Source of the DNA: Streptomyces griseoruber
GTDB taxonomy: Bacteria; Actinomycetota; Actinomycetes; Streptomycetales; Streptomycetaceae
Assembly (NCBI RefSeq): GCF_001514205.1
Contig: NZ_KQ948766.1
Location: forward strand, 530,277 to 594,276
Direction: 5' to 3'
Length of the DNA stretch: 64,000 nt
Of this stretch, positions 24,973 to 34,767 are shown piece after piece. The notes below the pieces were generated by a model. The model was not told the origin of the DNA. It did not search any database and saw only the letters and a program-made list of their open reading frames with translations. Position 1 is the stretch's first letter. Every line of letters starts with the position of its first letter. Made by a program: the position numbers and the translations under genes.

Positions 24973-26151
24973 TTACTTCGCAGCCGCGAGCTCGGCGGCC
25001 TTGTCGGCCGCGCCGTCCATGGTGTCCACACGCTGGACCAGCGGGTGGTTGGCGTCGGAGAGGATCTGACGACCCAGCTCGGCGTTGTTGCCGTCCAGAC
25101 GCACGACGAGCGGCTTGGTGACGTCCTCGCCGCGGTCCTCCAGGAGCTTCAGCGCCTGGACGATGCCGTTGGCGACCTCGTCGCACGCGGTGATGCCGCC
25201 GAAGACGTTGACGAAGACGGACTTGACGTCCGGGTCGCCGAGGATGATCTCCAGGCCGTTCGCCATGACGGCCGCGGAGGCGCCACCGCCGATGTCGAGG
25301 AAGTTGGCGGGCTTGACGCCACCGTGGTTCTCACCGGCGTACGCGACCACGTCGAGGGTGCTCATGACGAGACCCGCGCCGTTGCCGATGATGCCGACCT
25401 CGCCGTCGAGCTTGACGTAGTTGAGGTTCTTCTCCTTGGCTGCGGCCTCCAGCGGGTTCGCGGAGTCCTTGTCCTGGAGCGCCTCGTGCTCGGGCTGACG
25501 GAACTCGGCGTTCTCGTCCAGGGAGACCTTGCCGTCCAGGGCGATGACGTCACCGGAGGCGACCTTGGCCAGCGGGTTGACCTCGACGAGGAGCGCGTCC
25601 TCGGCGACGAAGGTCTTCCACAGCGTGACCAGGACGTCGGCGACCTTGTCGGCGACCTCGGCCGGGAACTTGGCGGCCGCGACGATCTCGCGGGCCTTCT
25701 CCGGGGTGACGCCCTCGTTGGCGTCGATCGGCGTCTTGGCGACGGCGTCCGGACGGGTGGCCGCCACCTCCTCGATCTCCATGCCGCCCTCGACGGACGC
25801 GATGGAGAGGAAGGTGCGGTTGGCACGGTCGAGGAGGAAGGAGACGTAGTACTCCTCCACGATCTCCGGAGCCGTCTCGGCGATCATCACCTTGTGGACC
25901 GTGTGGCCCTTGATGTCCATGCCGAGGATGTTGGTCGCGTGCTCGACCGCCTCGTCGGCGGAGGCGGCGAGCTTGACGCCGCCGGCCTTGCCACGGCCGC
26001 CGACCTTCACCTGGGCCTTGACGACGGACTTGCCACCGAGACGCTCGGTGGCTGCGCGGGCCGCCTCAGGCGTGTCGATGACTTCACCGGCCAGCACCGG
26101 TACATCGTGCTTGGCGAAGAGGTCCCTCGCCTGGTACTCGAACAGGTCCAC
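24973..26151 (-). CDS. sucC: succinyl-CoA synthetase beta subunit
   Basis: 392 aa with a GTG start at 26151. ATP-grasp nucleotide-binding domain at the N-terminus (KAQVKVGGRGKAGGVKLA) and the C-terminal CoA-ligase domain (FVNVFGGITACDEVANGI). Provides the nucleotide site of the SucCD enzyme. First gene of the operon. Confidence 0.97.
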   Translation of the reverse strand: MDLFEYQARDLFAKHDVPVLAGEVIDTPEAARAATERLGGKSVVKAQVKVGGRGKAGGVKLAASADEAVEHATNILGMDIKGHTVHKVMIAETAPEIVEEYYVSFLLDRANRTFLSIASVEGGMEIEEVAATRPDAVAKTPIDANEGVTPEKAREIVAAAKFPAEVADKVADVLVTLWKTFVAEDALLVEVNPLAKVASGDVIALDGKVSLDENAEFRQPEHEALQDKDSANPLEAAAKEKNLNYVKLDGEVGIIGNGAGLVMSTLDVVAYAGENHGGVKPANFLDIGGGASAAVMANGLEIILGDPDVKSVFVNVFGGITACDEVANGIVQALKLLEDRGEDVTKPLVVRLDGNNAELGRQILSDANHPLVQRVDTMDGAADKAAELAAAK

Positions 26152-26616
26152 GCGCTTCCGTCCCTATCAGTGATCTCGCGGTTCGTTGGATGCGTGGGCG
26201 TGCCGCGATGGGCAACGTGACGTCCGCATGTGTCACAGGGGAGGCGCACACGGTGTCCGAGCGCGCGGCATGTCCGTCTCGCAGGTTATCGCTGCTTCCA
26301 GGAGGCCCCTAAATCGAGGGTCACACCTGAGCGGTGATACCTGTCACATGATGTCGCGCTCACTGGCACGCAGTGTCGCGCGTGCGGGACCTCACCGGGT
26401 TGGGGTCGACCCGGTGAGGCCCCTTGACCAGCCCCTCAAAGGGCCGCGGGCGAGCGATCCCCACCCCGATGGGGACCCCTCAGCCCCCTCCGCGAGGCTC
26501 CGGCCGGACAGTCCGACGGCTTTCGGCCATCCGGGCCCGTCACCTCACGAAGAACACGGGAAGCGAGGAGCACAAGGAGCGAAGAGCACGGGGAGCACCG
26601 GGAAGGCGCGCTCCGC
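26152..26616. promoter_or_regulatory. 465-bp intergenic region upstream of sucC
   Basis: Contains the sucC promoter (roughly 26152-26380, including AT-rich stretches CACATGATG and TCACACCTGAGCGGTGATACC) and the 3' region of the hypothetical gene on its right. A strong hairpin lies at 26390-26419 and a smaller one (TCCCCACCCCGATGGGGA, about 26458-26475) beyond it. No gene was recognised; frames here have no codon bias. Confidence 0.5.
26390..26419 (-). terminator. stem-loop terminator before sucC
   Basis: Perfect 11-bp stem CCTCACCGGGT (26390-26400) / ACCCGGTGAGG (26409-26419) with an 8-base loop. It likely ends transcripts from the hypothetical gene 26617-27057. Confidence 0.7.
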
Positions 26617-27057
26617 TCAGACGCCGTGAGCCGGATCGCCCGCCTGCCCGGTCAACCCGTGCGCGCACCGCTCGACGGCACCGACGAGCGGGGTGACCGT
26701 TCCGGGAACGGCGGCAACGGCGGCAACGGCGGTTCGGTCGTCGGTGTGGGGTGCGGCCGGGAGGACGGGCCTCTGCGCTTCGGTGACCGCGCGGGTGCCG
26801 GCGTCAGGGCCGGTGAGGGGCGCGGCGTGGGCCGGGGCGTGGGCCGGGGCGGCGGCCCCGGTCCTGCCCACGGGCTCCCGGCCGGCCGCCCGCAGCGCCT
26901 GGTCCGCTCGGGCCGCCCGGGCGCCCAGGATGACCTGGACGGCACCGTTCTTCGCCCTGGCCGCGGCCTTGGACCTGATGTGGGTGACGGTGGCGGTGTC
27001 CGTGACCGTCGAGGTCATGTCGTCGGCGGAGGGAAAACGGCGAATGTTGTGTTCCAT
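26617..27057 (-). CDS. hypothetical protein
   Basis: 146 aa from ATG 27057, with AAAGGAT upstream. Begins MEHNIRRFPSADDMTSTVTDTATVTHIRSKAA, then a long Ala/Pro/Gly/Arg-rich stretch with no clear fold, no membrane helix and no signal peptide. The N-terminal ~60 residues have ordinary sequence complexity and good third-position GC, which is why I keep it. Not recognised. Followed by a strong hairpin at 26390-26419. Confidence 0.5.
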   Translation of the reverse strand: MEHNIRRFPSADDMTSTVTDTATVTHIRSKAAARAKNGAVQVILGARAARADQALRAAGREPVGRTGAAAPAHAPAHAAPLTGPDAGTRAVTEAQRPVLPAAPHTDDRTAVAAVAAVPGTVTPLVGAVERCAHGLTGQAGDPAHGV

Positions 27058-27143
27058 GCGTACGTCAGATCCTTTGGGGGGTTCCGAGACTTCGGAAGGC
27101 TGAAGGATGTTCCGCGCCGGAGCAGGGGAACTCCGGGCGGTGG

Positions 27144-27177
27144 GCAGACCTGTTCCACCCCCGCGCGGCAGGTCTGC
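27144..27177 (-). terminator. stem-loop downstream of the secreted Pro-rich protein gene
   Basis: Perfect 9-bp stem GCAGACCTG (27144-27152) / CAGGTCTGC (27169-27177), 24 bp past the stop codon of the gene at 27201. Confidence 0.6.
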
Positions 27178-27200
27178 GACGAGGGAAGGGCTGCCCGGTC

Positions 27201-28067
27201 CTAGCCGGGGAAGACCGGAATGTCCCGGTGTACGTCCCGGGTCTCGGCCGCCTCCGACCGCACGACACCGCCGGACACCAGCAGCACCGGCATCCGGTGG
27301 GACACCGTCACGGCCTGCGCGTCGCCGTGCCGCGACACCCCGCCGTCGAGAGCGGACGAACCGCCCAGCAGACCGCTGGGCTCACCGCCCGGAGCCCGGT
27401 GCGCGGGAACCTGCCCGGCGCGGGCGGGCGCCGGGTCGTGGTGCGAGGCCGCTCGCGGCCCGGCCGCATCGCCGAGAACGGCGCGGAGTACGGGTCCGTA
27501 CGACACCGTGGCCGCGTCGGCCGCCTCGTGCTGCGGGGCAACGTGCCGGGACCGGTGCCCGTCGGGCGACGAGGCCACCGGGGAGTCCGGCGCGGGCGCC
27601 TGGGTGACCGGCACCGGAAGGTTCTGCACCGGGAGCGAGGGCGGCTCGGAGACGTCCGGCAGCTCCGTCAGATCCGGCAGTTCGGGAAGCGGCAGATCGG
27701 GAAGCGCCGGCAGATCCGTCGGGAGGGGCAGCTCCGCGGAGGCCTGCGCCACCTGCTCGGTCACCGCCGTCACGACCTCACGAACCGGCCGCAGGACCCG
27801 CTCGACGTGCATCACCGGAACCGCAACCGGCACTGGTACCGGGTCCGTGGCCGGTACCGGAGCAGAGGTCCGGACCGGCCCCGAAAGCGCGGCCGTCACC
27901 TCCGTCACGGCCGTCGGCGTCCCCTCCGCCGCCTGCGCCTGCCCTCCGCAGAGGAAGCCCAGCGCGATCAACCCGCCCACCAACAGCGCCAGACGCAGCG
28001 CACGCCGCCCGGCCGCCTCGCGCAGCACGCGCTGAACGACACCGGGCAGAACGGTGGGTGAGGTCAA
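27201..28067 (-). CDS. secreted or surface Pro/Val-rich hypothetical protein
   Basis: 288 aa from TTG 28067, chosen because GGGAGGAC lies just upstream; GTG 28133 is an alternative. A signal sequence is visible: basic RREAAGRRALR-type start, hydrophobic LALLVGGLIALGFLC, and a probable cut after AQA (residue ~45). The mature part is low in complexity: Pro/Val-rich (DPVPVPVAVPV), then a run of LP(D/E)LP units, then His- and Ala-rich segments. No catalytic motif. Extracytoplasmic; function unknown. Confidence 0.6.
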   Translation of the reverse strand: MTSPTVLPGVVQRVLREAAGRRALRLALLVGGLIALGFLCGGQAQAAEGTPTAVTEVTAALSGPVRTSAPVPATDPVPVPVAVPVMHVERVLRPVREVVTAVTEQVAQASAELPLPTDLPALPDLPLPELPDLTELPDVSEPPSLPVQNLPVPVTQAPAPDSPVASSPDGHRSRHVAPQHEAADAATVSYGPVLRAVLGDAAGPRAASHHDPAPARAGQVPAHRAPGGEPSGLLGGSSALDGGVSRHGDAQAVTVSHRMPVLLVSGGVVRSEAAETRDVHRDIPVFPG

Positions 28068-28192
28068 GAAGGGGGGTCCTCCCGTGCGAGGGGAATGTGC
28101 TCCGATCCTTGCACGCAAGTGCCGTGGTGACACAACTCCGCTGTTACCGATGGACAGTCATGTCATCCATGTCGCTTTTGCGGACGCGGAAG

Positions 28193-29365
28193 TCACACGG
28201 TGTCCGGCACGGGAAGCGGACGCTTCTCGATCGCCGCCGCCATCACCTCCGGGAACAGGTCGGGGGTGCAGGCGAACGCCGGCGCGCCCAGCGCCGCGAG
28301 CGCGGCCGCGTGCTCCCGGTCGTAGGCCGGAGCCCCCTCGTCCGACAGCGCGAGCAGCGCCACGAACTGCACGCCCGACGCCTTCATCGCCGCGACCCGC
28401 TTCAGCATCTCGTCGCGTATGCCGCCCTCGTACAGGTCGCTGATCAGCACGACGACCGTCTCGGCGGGCCGGGTGATCCGCGACTGGCAGTACGCGAGCG
28501 CCCGGTTGATGTCCGTACCACCGCCGAGGCGGGTGCCGAAGAGGACGTCGACCGGATCGGCCAGCCGGTCGGTGAGGTCGACGACCGCCGTGTCGAAGAC
28601 GACGAGCCGGGTGTCGAGGGACCGCAGAGAGGCGAGCACCGCCCCGAACACCGAGGCGTGGACCACCGAGGCCGCCATCGACCCCGACTGGTCGACACAG
28701 AGGACGACCTCCTTCTTCACGGCCCGTGCCGCCCGCCCGTGACCGACCAGCCGCTCCGGCACGACCGTCCCGTGCTCGGGAAGGTAGTGCTTGAGGTTGG
28801 CGGCGATGGTGCGGTTCCAGTCGATGTCGTGGTGGCGTGGCCGGTGGACGCGGGCACTGCGGTCGAGGGCGCCGGTGAGGGTGGCCCGGGTCCGGGTGGT
28901 GAGCCGCTTCTCCAGGTCCTCGACGACCTTGCGCACGACGGCCCGCGCCGTCTCCTTCACCGTCTCCGGCATCGCCTGGCTCAGCGAGAGCAGCGTGCCG
29001 ACGAGATGGACGTCGGCCTCGACCGCCTCGAGCATCTCCGGCTCCAGCAACAGCGCCGACAGCCCGAGCCGGTCGATGGCGTCGCGCTGCATCACCTGGA
29101 CGACGGAGGTGGGGAAGTACGTCCGGATGTCCCCGAGCCAGCGCGCCACGGACGGCGCCGACGCCCCGAGCCCCGCCGAACGGTCCCGTCCCGTCGCTGG
29201 CCGCTCCCCCTTCCCGTAGAGCGCGCTGAGCGCCCCGTCCATCGCGGCGTCCCGCCCGGACAGCTCCTGCCCGGTCCCGTCGGCCGCGTCCCCGCCGAGC
29301 ACCAGCCGCCACCGCCGCAGCCGCTCCGGCCACTCCTGCGCCGGGTCGCTCGCCTCGACCGTCAT
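28193..29365 (-). CDS. von Willebrand factor A (VWA) domain protein
   Basis: 390 aa. The C-terminal half is a VWA domain with a complete MIDAS: DQSGS at about 224-228 (CVDQSGSMAAS), a Thr in GGGTDINRAL, and a later Asp in LISDLYEGG. The N-terminal half is helical without a clear family. Start ATG 29365 overlaps the DUF5682 gene stop (ATGA), so the two are translated together. VWA proteins of this type work with MoxR AAA+ ATPases, one of which is encoded 2.8 kb upstream in the same direction. Confidence 0.88.
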   Translation of the reverse strand: MTVEASDPAQEWPERLRRWRLVLGGDAADGTGQELSGRDAAMDGALSALYGKGERPATGRDRSAGLGASAPSVARWLGDIRTYFPTSVVQVMQRDAIDRLGLSALLLEPEMLEAVEADVHLVGTLLSLSQAMPETVKETARAVVRKVVEDLEKRLTTRTRATLTGALDRSARVHRPRHHDIDWNRTIAANLKHYLPEHGTVVPERLVGHGRAARAVKKEVVLCVDQSGSMAASVVHASVFGAVLASLRSLDTRLVVFDTAVVDLTDRLADPVDVLFGTRLGGGTDINRALAYCQSRITRPAETVVVLISDLYEGGIRDEMLKRVAAMKASGVQFVALLALSDEGAPAYDREHAAALAALGAPAFACTPDLFPEVMAAAIEKRPLPVPDTV

Positions 29366-31908
29366 CTGCCCACCCCCGCCAAGCTGTCATCGGAGTTGCC
29401 GTCGGAGGTACCGGCGGAGTTGTCGTCGGAGGTACCGGCGGAGGTACCGGCGGAGTTGTCGTCGGAGGTGCCGGCGGAGTTGTCGTCGGAGGTACCGGCG
29501 GAAGGGTCATCGGGGGTGTCGTCCGAGGTGCCGCCCAGCCCCAGCAGCAGCCGCACCACCGGCAGCACCGCGTCGGCCCGCTCCTGGTCGAGCCCGGCCG
29601 CGAACCCGGGCGCCCCCGCCCCCGGCCCCACCGCGTCCGCCCGCTCCCCCGGTCCCCGCCGGACCAGTTCGCCGAGCGTTCGGCGCACCCCTGGCTCATA
29701 CGCCGAGAACGTCCGCCGCAGCAGCGGCAGCACATCCGTGAACGCCTCCGCCGACACCCCCGTGAGCCAGCCGTCGACCAGGGCGAGCAGCCGCTCGTCG
29801 TGCACGAGCAGCAGCCCTCCCCCCGAACCGCCGCCGACGAAGCCCTCGATCCACGCGGCCGCGTCCCCGGGGGGTGTCCCCGGCGACAGCGCGAGCCCCA
29901 TGAGCCGGGCCGCCTCCTCCTGGCCCACCTCCCCGTCGTCGAGCAACAGCCGCACCGCACGCCCCCGTACGACGCCCGCGACCCGGTCCCGCCCGGACAG
30001 CGTCCGCAGCACCGCCCGCCAGCGCGCCCGCAGATCACCGTGGCGCGCGAGCGGGCCGTCCGTCGCCGAGGGGGGCGGGTCGGTGCTCCCCCGCGGTGCC
30101 GCCGTCTCGGCCAGCAGCCCCACCGCCCCGTGCACCGCGTCCACATGACCCCGCATCTCGTCCGCCGCGTCCGCGTCCAGACCGGTGCAGGCCGGGGGCA
30201 GGCCGACGAAGATCCGTTCGGCGAGGCCCGTGGCGACCTCCGCCAGCGCGCCGGTGTCGGTACCGCGTACGTCGCCGTAGCGCAGGGAGCGGACCAGGGC
30301 GGGCAGCGCCCGGGCGAGCCGGCCGACATCCGTGTCGAGCGCCGCCCGGTCGGCGAGGACCCGCATCACGACGGACAACGCGTCGGGGAGAGCGGCCGCC
30401 AGACAGCGTTCCGCGAGCGCGGTGATCCCGGCGAGGTCCCGCGCGCAGACGGCGTCGGCCTCGGCCCTGGCGGTCGCCGCGGCGCGTACGGTCGTCCCCC
30501 ACACGCCGGCCTCGGCGACCCGCACGGACAGTTCCGGTTCCCAGCGCAGCCGCCAGGTCTCCCGGAAGGTCCCCGTGCTGCCCCGCGAGGCCACCGGCTC
30601 GCCCCATTCCACGCCCAGCAGCCGCAGCCGGTGCAGCAGTCCGCTGCGTCCGGCGTCGGTGTCCTTGCGCAGATCGAGCTCCACCTCCCGCTCCGCCGCC
30701 TCCGGTTTCAGCCGCAGCCGGCGCTGGGCCCGGTCGAGGTCGCGTTGCAGGGGTACCGCCGGCGCGCCGGACGGCACCTCCCCTAGCACGTCCCCGACCA
30801 CGAGCCGGTCCCGCACCAGCGCCAGCGGTACGTCCGACCCGTCGCCCAGCACGGCCCGTACCGCGTCGGTGGTCTCGCTCAGGCCGGGCAGCGGCCGGCC
30901 GCGCAGCGCGGCGAGCGTCCCGGCGAGCCGGACCGCCTCGATGACATGCGCCGGGGACACGAGCCGGTCCTCCGCACGCAGCAGCCCGGCCACCTTGGTC
31001 AGCCACCGCTCGACCGGCCGGTCCGGCGCACCGAACAGATGCGCGTACCAGCCGGGCGAGTCGATGCCCGCCCCGTATCCCCCGTCCCGGGCCAGCCTGC
31101 GGTGGGTCCACGGCACCCAGGTCAGCTCGGCCCTGACCTTGGCGAGCCCCTTCAGCAGGGCGCGGTCGTCGGCGACGGCGGCCTTGCGGCGCAGGGCCGG
31201 CACATGCCAGGCCCCGCACACCACGGCCACCGCGTCGCCCCCGAACTCCCTTTGTGCCGCCCGCACCTGGAGCCGCATATGCGCCTCCCGTACGAGGTCG
31301 CGGTCCCCTTCCGCGCCCTCGTGCGTCTCCCGCACCGCCGTCATCGCCTCCTCGACGGCGGCGAAGGGCGCGAGCGGGTCCCGCCCGCCCGCGCCCCGGT
31401 GCTCGACGACGTCCTCCCACCAGCGTTCGGCGTCGTCGTACCCGGCGGCCTCGGCGAGCGCGCCGAGCGGATCGACGCGCAGTGTGCCGCCCGGCGCGTC
31501 GCTCCCTTCCTCCGCGGCCGGTCCGTCCCCGGCCTCCGCCCGGCCTTCCCAGGCCAGGGTGTGGGTGGCGGGGAGGTCGATGAAGCGGGCCGGAACGCCC
31601 TGCTCCAGCGCCCAGCGCAGCGCCACCCACTCGGGGGAGAACTCGGCCATCGGCCAGAACGCGGAGCGTCCCGGCTCATCGACGGCGTGGGCGAGCAGCG
31701 CGACCGGCGGCCGCATGTCCCGCCCGGCGGCGAGGGGGATCAACGGGTCGGCCTCGGGCGGGCCTTCGATCAGCACGGTCCGGGGCCGGGCGGCCTCCAG
31801 CGCCGCCCGCACCGCCCGCGCCGATCCGGGTCCGTGATGCCGCACCCCGAGCAGCAGCGGCCACCGCGCGTCCTCGGCCGACCGCCCGCTCTCCTGGATC
31901 CCCGTCAT
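29362..31908 (-). CDS. DUF5682 family protein
   Basis: 848 aa from ATG 31908. Begins with LLGVRHHGPGSARAVRAALE and IEGPPEADPLI, the N-terminal signature of DUF5682 proteins; GDAVAVVCGAWHVPALR follows near 235. No membrane helices. The last ~40 residues are an acidic repeat (DDNSAGTS units). Found with VWA and MoxR genes in many actinobacteria; the biochemical role is unknown, but the His-rich start and TIKI/EreA-like GAWH block could be a hydrolase site (inference). Confidence 0.8.
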   Translation of the reverse strand: MTGIQESGRSAEDARWPLLLGVRHHGPGSARAVRAALEAARPRTVLIEGPPEADPLIPLAAGRDMRPPVALLAHAVDEPGRSAFWPMAEFSPEWVALRWALEQGVPARFIDLPATHTLAWEGRAEAGDGPAAEEGSDAPGGTLRVDPLGALAEAAGYDDAERWWEDVVEHRGAGGRDPLAPFAAVEEAMTAVRETHEGAEGDRDLVREAHMRLQVRAAQREFGGDAVAVVCGAWHVPALRRKAAVADDRALLKGLAKVRAELTWVPWTHRRLARDGGYGAGIDSPGWYAHLFGAPDRPVERWLTKVAGLLRAEDRLVSPAHVIEAVRLAGTLAALRGRPLPGLSETTDAVRAVLGDGSDVPLALVRDRLVVGDVLGEVPSGAPAVPLQRDLDRAQRRLRLKPEAAEREVELDLRKDTDAGRSGLLHRLRLLGVEWGEPVASRGSTGTFRETWRLRWEPELSVRVAEAGVWGTTVRAAATARAEADAVCARDLAGITALAERCLAAALPDALSVVMRVLADRAALDTDVGRLARALPALVRSLRYGDVRGTDTGALAEVATGLAERIFVGLPPACTGLDADAADEMRGHVDAVHGAVGLLAETAAPRGSTDPPPSATDGPLARHGDLRARWRAVLRTLSGRDRVAGVVRGRAVRLLLDDGEVGQEEAARLMGLALSPGTPPGDAAAWIEGFVGGGSGGGLLLVHDERLLALVDGWLTGVSAEAFTDVLPLLRRTFSAYEPGVRRTLGELVRRGPGERADAVGPGAGAPGFAAGLDQERADAVLPVVRLLLGLGGTSDDTPDDPSAGTSDDNSAGTSDDNSAGTSAGTSDDNSAGTSDGNSDDSLAGVGR
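29401..29508 (-). repeat. coding repeats in the C-terminus of the DUF5682 protein
   Basis: Units of 24 bp (GTCGGAGGTACCGGCGGA plus GTTGTC) at 29401, 29425 (36 bp, with an inner GGTACCGGCGGA duplication), 29461 and 29485. They encode DDNSAGTS and are likely to vary in length between strains. Confidence 0.9.
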
Positions 31909-32117
31909 CGCTCACCCCCCTGTCATCCCGTACATGTCGTCAGGTCCGTGTCGTCAGATCCGTGTCGCCCCGTCCGTGTCGCCCCGTCCGAGTCGTTCCG
32001 TCCGTCGTCACGCGCGCGGCCAGCGCGAGTCCTTGTCGTCGTTCATGCGGTTCATGTGCACACCCCCCTTCGGTGCCGGTCGCAGCCGCGGCCATCTCGA
32101 GTCCTCGTCGTTCCGGT

Positions 32118-33248
32118 TCACGCACTCACCTCCCTGCAGGCGCGGTAGAAGTCGCTCCAGCCGTCGCGTTCGCGGAGCACCGTCTCCAGGTACTCCTGCC
32201 AGACGACCCGGTCGGCGGCCGGGTCGCGGACGACCGCGCCGAGGATTCCCGTGGCGAGGTCACCGGGCCGCAGCACACCGTCGCCGAAGTGCGCGGCCAG
32301 GGCGAGACCGCTGGTGACGACGGAGATGGCTTCGGCCGTGGACAACGTGCCGCTGGGAGACTTCAGCTTGGTTCGGCCGTCGGCGGTGATCCCGTCGCGC
32401 AGTTCACGGAAGACGGTCACCACACGACGGATCTCGTCGACCCCGTGCGGCACGGCCGGCAGCTCGAGGGAGCGGCCGATCTGGTCGACACGCCGTGCCA
32501 CGATGTCGACTTCGGCGTCGACACTCGCCGGCAGCGGCAGCACCACCGTGTTGAAGCGGCGGCGCAGAGCGCTGGACAGTTCATTGACCCCGCGGTCCCG
32601 ATCGTTGGCAGTGGCGATCAGGTTGAAGCCGCGAACCGCCTGAACCTCCTGCCCCAGTTCAGGTATCGGCAGCGTCTTCTCCGACAGGATGGTGATGAGT
32701 GTGTCCTGAACGTCGGCGGGGACGCGAGTCAATTCCTCGACGCGGACCGTCGCCCCCTCCCCCATGGCGCGCATGACGGGGCTGGGGACGAGGGCGTCCC
32801 GGCTCGGGCCGTGCGCCAGCAGCTGCGCGTAGTTCCAGCCGTAGCGGATGGCCTCCTCCGGAGTGCCCGCCGTGCCCTGCACCAGCAGGGTCGAGTCACC
32901 GCTGACCGCGGCGGCCAGGTGCTCGGACACCCAGGTCTTGGCGGTTCCGGGCACGCCGAGCAGGAGCAGGGCGCGGTCGGTGGCCAGGGTGCTGACGGCC
33001 ACCTCGACGATGCGGCGCGGGCCCACGTACTTCGGTGTGATCGCCGTGCCGTCGGGCAGGGTGCCGCCAAGGAGATAGGTGGCGACGGCCCACGGCGACA
33101 GCTTCCACCGGGCCGGGCGCGGCCGGTCGTCCTGGGCGGCGAGCACGGCGAGTTCATCGGCGAAGGCGTGTTCGGCATGCGGCCGCAACGCCTCCGCGGG
33201 CTGGGTCTGACCGGGTTTCACGAACGTCGGGTCTACGGACACGGACAT
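32118..33248 (-). CDS. MoxR-type AAA+ ATPase
   Basis: 376 aa from ATG 33248 (MSVSVDPTFVKPGQ); the longer frame to 33407 is arginine-rich and unlikely. Walker A LLGVPGTAKTW (about residues 95-105), a Walker B-like region around VRVEELTRVP, sensor I in IATANDRD and an arginine-finger region SSALRRRFNTVVLPLP. Family members remodel or insert cofactors into partner proteins together with VWA proteins. A 209-bp gap with GTGTCGCCCCGTCC repeats (31955-31995) separates it from DUF5682, but all three genes share a strand. Confidence 0.92.
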   Translation of the reverse strand: MSVSVDPTFVKPGQTQPAEALRPHAEHAFADELAVLAAQDDRPRPARWKLSPWAVATYLLGGTLPDGTAITPKYVGPRRIVEVAVSTLATDRALLLLGVPGTAKTWVSEHLAAAVSGDSTLLVQGTAGTPEEAIRYGWNYAQLLAHGPSRDALVPSPVMRAMGEGATVRVEELTRVPADVQDTLITILSEKTLPIPELGQEVQAVRGFNLIATANDRDRGVNELSSALRRRFNTVVLPLPASVDAEVDIVARRVDQIGRSLELPAVPHGVDEIRRVVTVFRELRDGITADGRTKLKSPSGTLSTAEAISVVTSGLALAAHFGDGVLRPGDLATGILGAVVRDPAADRVVWQEYLETVLRERDGWSDFYRACREVSA

Positions 33249-33405
33249 GGCTGAGGTCCCCCTCCAGCTCGGCCGGTTCGGGTCTGGTGTCCACCGTGCA
33301 CCACACCACTGACAATGCGTTCCGACCTGCGGAAACGCCGTGGAGCGGGGGTGCGGCGGGCGCTCGCCGGGCCGGTTGTCAGTGGGAGGGCCTACCGTCG
33401 GTGGC

Positions 33406-34767
33406 ATGACTCAGCAGGAGGTGCGCTGGACCGCGGACCGGGTGCTGGCACTGGCGCCTGACTCCGCGTCACGCAAAGCGGGGAGCAAACTCGGCGTGGC
33501 CGGGGCCTGGTCCGGGACGGGCAGGTCGCGGGAGGGGACGGTGTGGGGGGTGTGCGGCGGCAGCGGCGGCGTGCGGTACCGCACGGTCGTCGACACCTCG
33601 GCCCCGCCCGGCGCCCCCGGGCCCCCGTACGAGTGCGGCTGCCCGAGCCGCAAGTCCCCGTGCGCGCACGCGCTCGGTCTGCTGCTGCTCCGGTCGGCCG
33701 GGGAGGCGGCCGTCCCGGTGGGGCCTGCGCCGGACTGGGCCGAGAAGTGGATCGCGCGGCGGCACGGGCTTACGGGGGAGGAAGGGGAGGTGGGCGCGGC
33801 GGGTCCCGGCTCCGGACCGGCCGATCCGGAGGCGGCGCGCCGGAGGGCCGAGCGGCGTGCCGAGCGGATCACCGCTGGGGCGACGGAGCTGGAGCAGCGG
33901 CTGGCCGATCTCCTGCGCTCCGGCCTCGCCACGGCCGAGCAGGCGGGCTACGGACTGTGGGAGGAGACGGCGGCCCGCATGGTCGACGCCCAGGCCCCCG
34001 GACTGGCGGCGCGGGTCAGGGAGTTGGGGTCGATCCCGGGGTCCGGCCCCGACTGGCCGGTCCGGCTGCTGGCGGAGTGCGCCCTGCTCCACCTCCTCGA
34101 CCAGGGCTGGCTGCACCGCGAGCGGCTTCCGGACGCCCTGGCCGCCACGGTCCGCTCCCGTGTCGGCCTGACCACCCGGCCGGCCGGACCGCCGCTGCGC
34201 GACCACTGGGTGGTCCTCGCGCAGCACGACACGCCGGACCCGAAACTGACGACCCGCCGGATCTGGCTGCACGGCACCGCCTCGGGCCGCACCGCCCTCC
34301 TCCTGTCCTACGGCCCCGCCGGCCGCGCCCCCGACCTCGCCCTGCCGGTCGGTCTGGCCCTGGACGCGGAGCTGTCCGCCTACCCGGGCACCGGACGGCG
34401 ACGGGCGGCGCTGGGCGAACAGTTCGCGCCACCCGCACCGACCACGGCCCGCCCACCGGGCCTGACGACGACCGAGGCGGCCGCGCTCTACGGCGCGTCG
34501 CTGCGCGACGACCCCTGGCAGGAGTCCGTCCCGGTGACCCTGGACGACGTCATACCGACTCCCGACGGCGCCTCCTGGCAACTGGCCGACGCCGACGCCG
34601 ACACGGCCCTGCCGCTCACCCCCGCGGCCGCCGCCCGCCCCGGTCTGTGGCGGCTGGTCGCCCTCTCGGGCGGCGCCCCCCTGAAGGTGTTCGGCGAGTG
34701 CGGCCACCGGGGTTTCACCCCCCTGACCGCCTGGCCGACCGGCCCCGGAGAGGCGGTCCGGCTGTGA
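33406..34767 (+). CDS. SWIM zinc-finger protein
   Basis: 453 aa from ATG 33406. The SWIM motif is CxC-x6-CxH: Cys77, Cys79, Cys86, His88 in ECGCPSRKSPCAHALGLLLL, a zinc-binding module used for DNA or protein contact. The rest is mostly helical, with no other named domain. Divergent from the MoxR gene across 157 bp, and its stop overlaps the DUF5691 start (GTGA at 34764). Confidence 0.85.
   Translation: MTQQEVRWTADRVLALAPDSASRKAGSKLGVAGAWSGTGRSREGTVWGVCGGSGGVRYRTVVDTSAPPGAPGPPYECGCPSRKSPCAHALGLLLLRSAGEAAVPVGPAPDWAEKWIARRHGLTGEEGEVGAAGPGSGPADPEAARRRAERRAERITAGATELEQRLADLLRSGLATAEQAGYGLWEETAARMVDAQAPGLAARVRELGSIPGSGPDWPVRLLAECALLHLLDQGWLHRERLPDALAATVRSRVGLTTRPAGPPLRDHWVVLAQHDTPDPKLTTRRIWLHGTASGRTALLLSYGPAGRAPDLALPVGLALDAELSAYPGTGRRRAALGEQFAPPAPTTARPPGLTTTEAAALYGASLRDDPWQESVPVTLDDVIPTPDGASWQLADADADTALPLTPAAAARPGLWRLVALSGGAPLKVFGECGHRGFTPLTAWPTGPGEAVRL

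Noticed and set aside
26152..26616. Possible tRNA or small RNA gene upstream of sucC
   Set aside because: No cloverleaf with a TTCNANNC arm was found; the hairpins are simple terminator-like stems.
31940..32125. 61-residue minus-strand frame between DUF5682 and the MoxR gene
   Set aside because: It is made largely of GTGTCGCCCCGTCC-type repeats (RTGRHGRGDTD), lacks a clear ribosome site and looks non-coding; a small gene there cannot be fully excluded.
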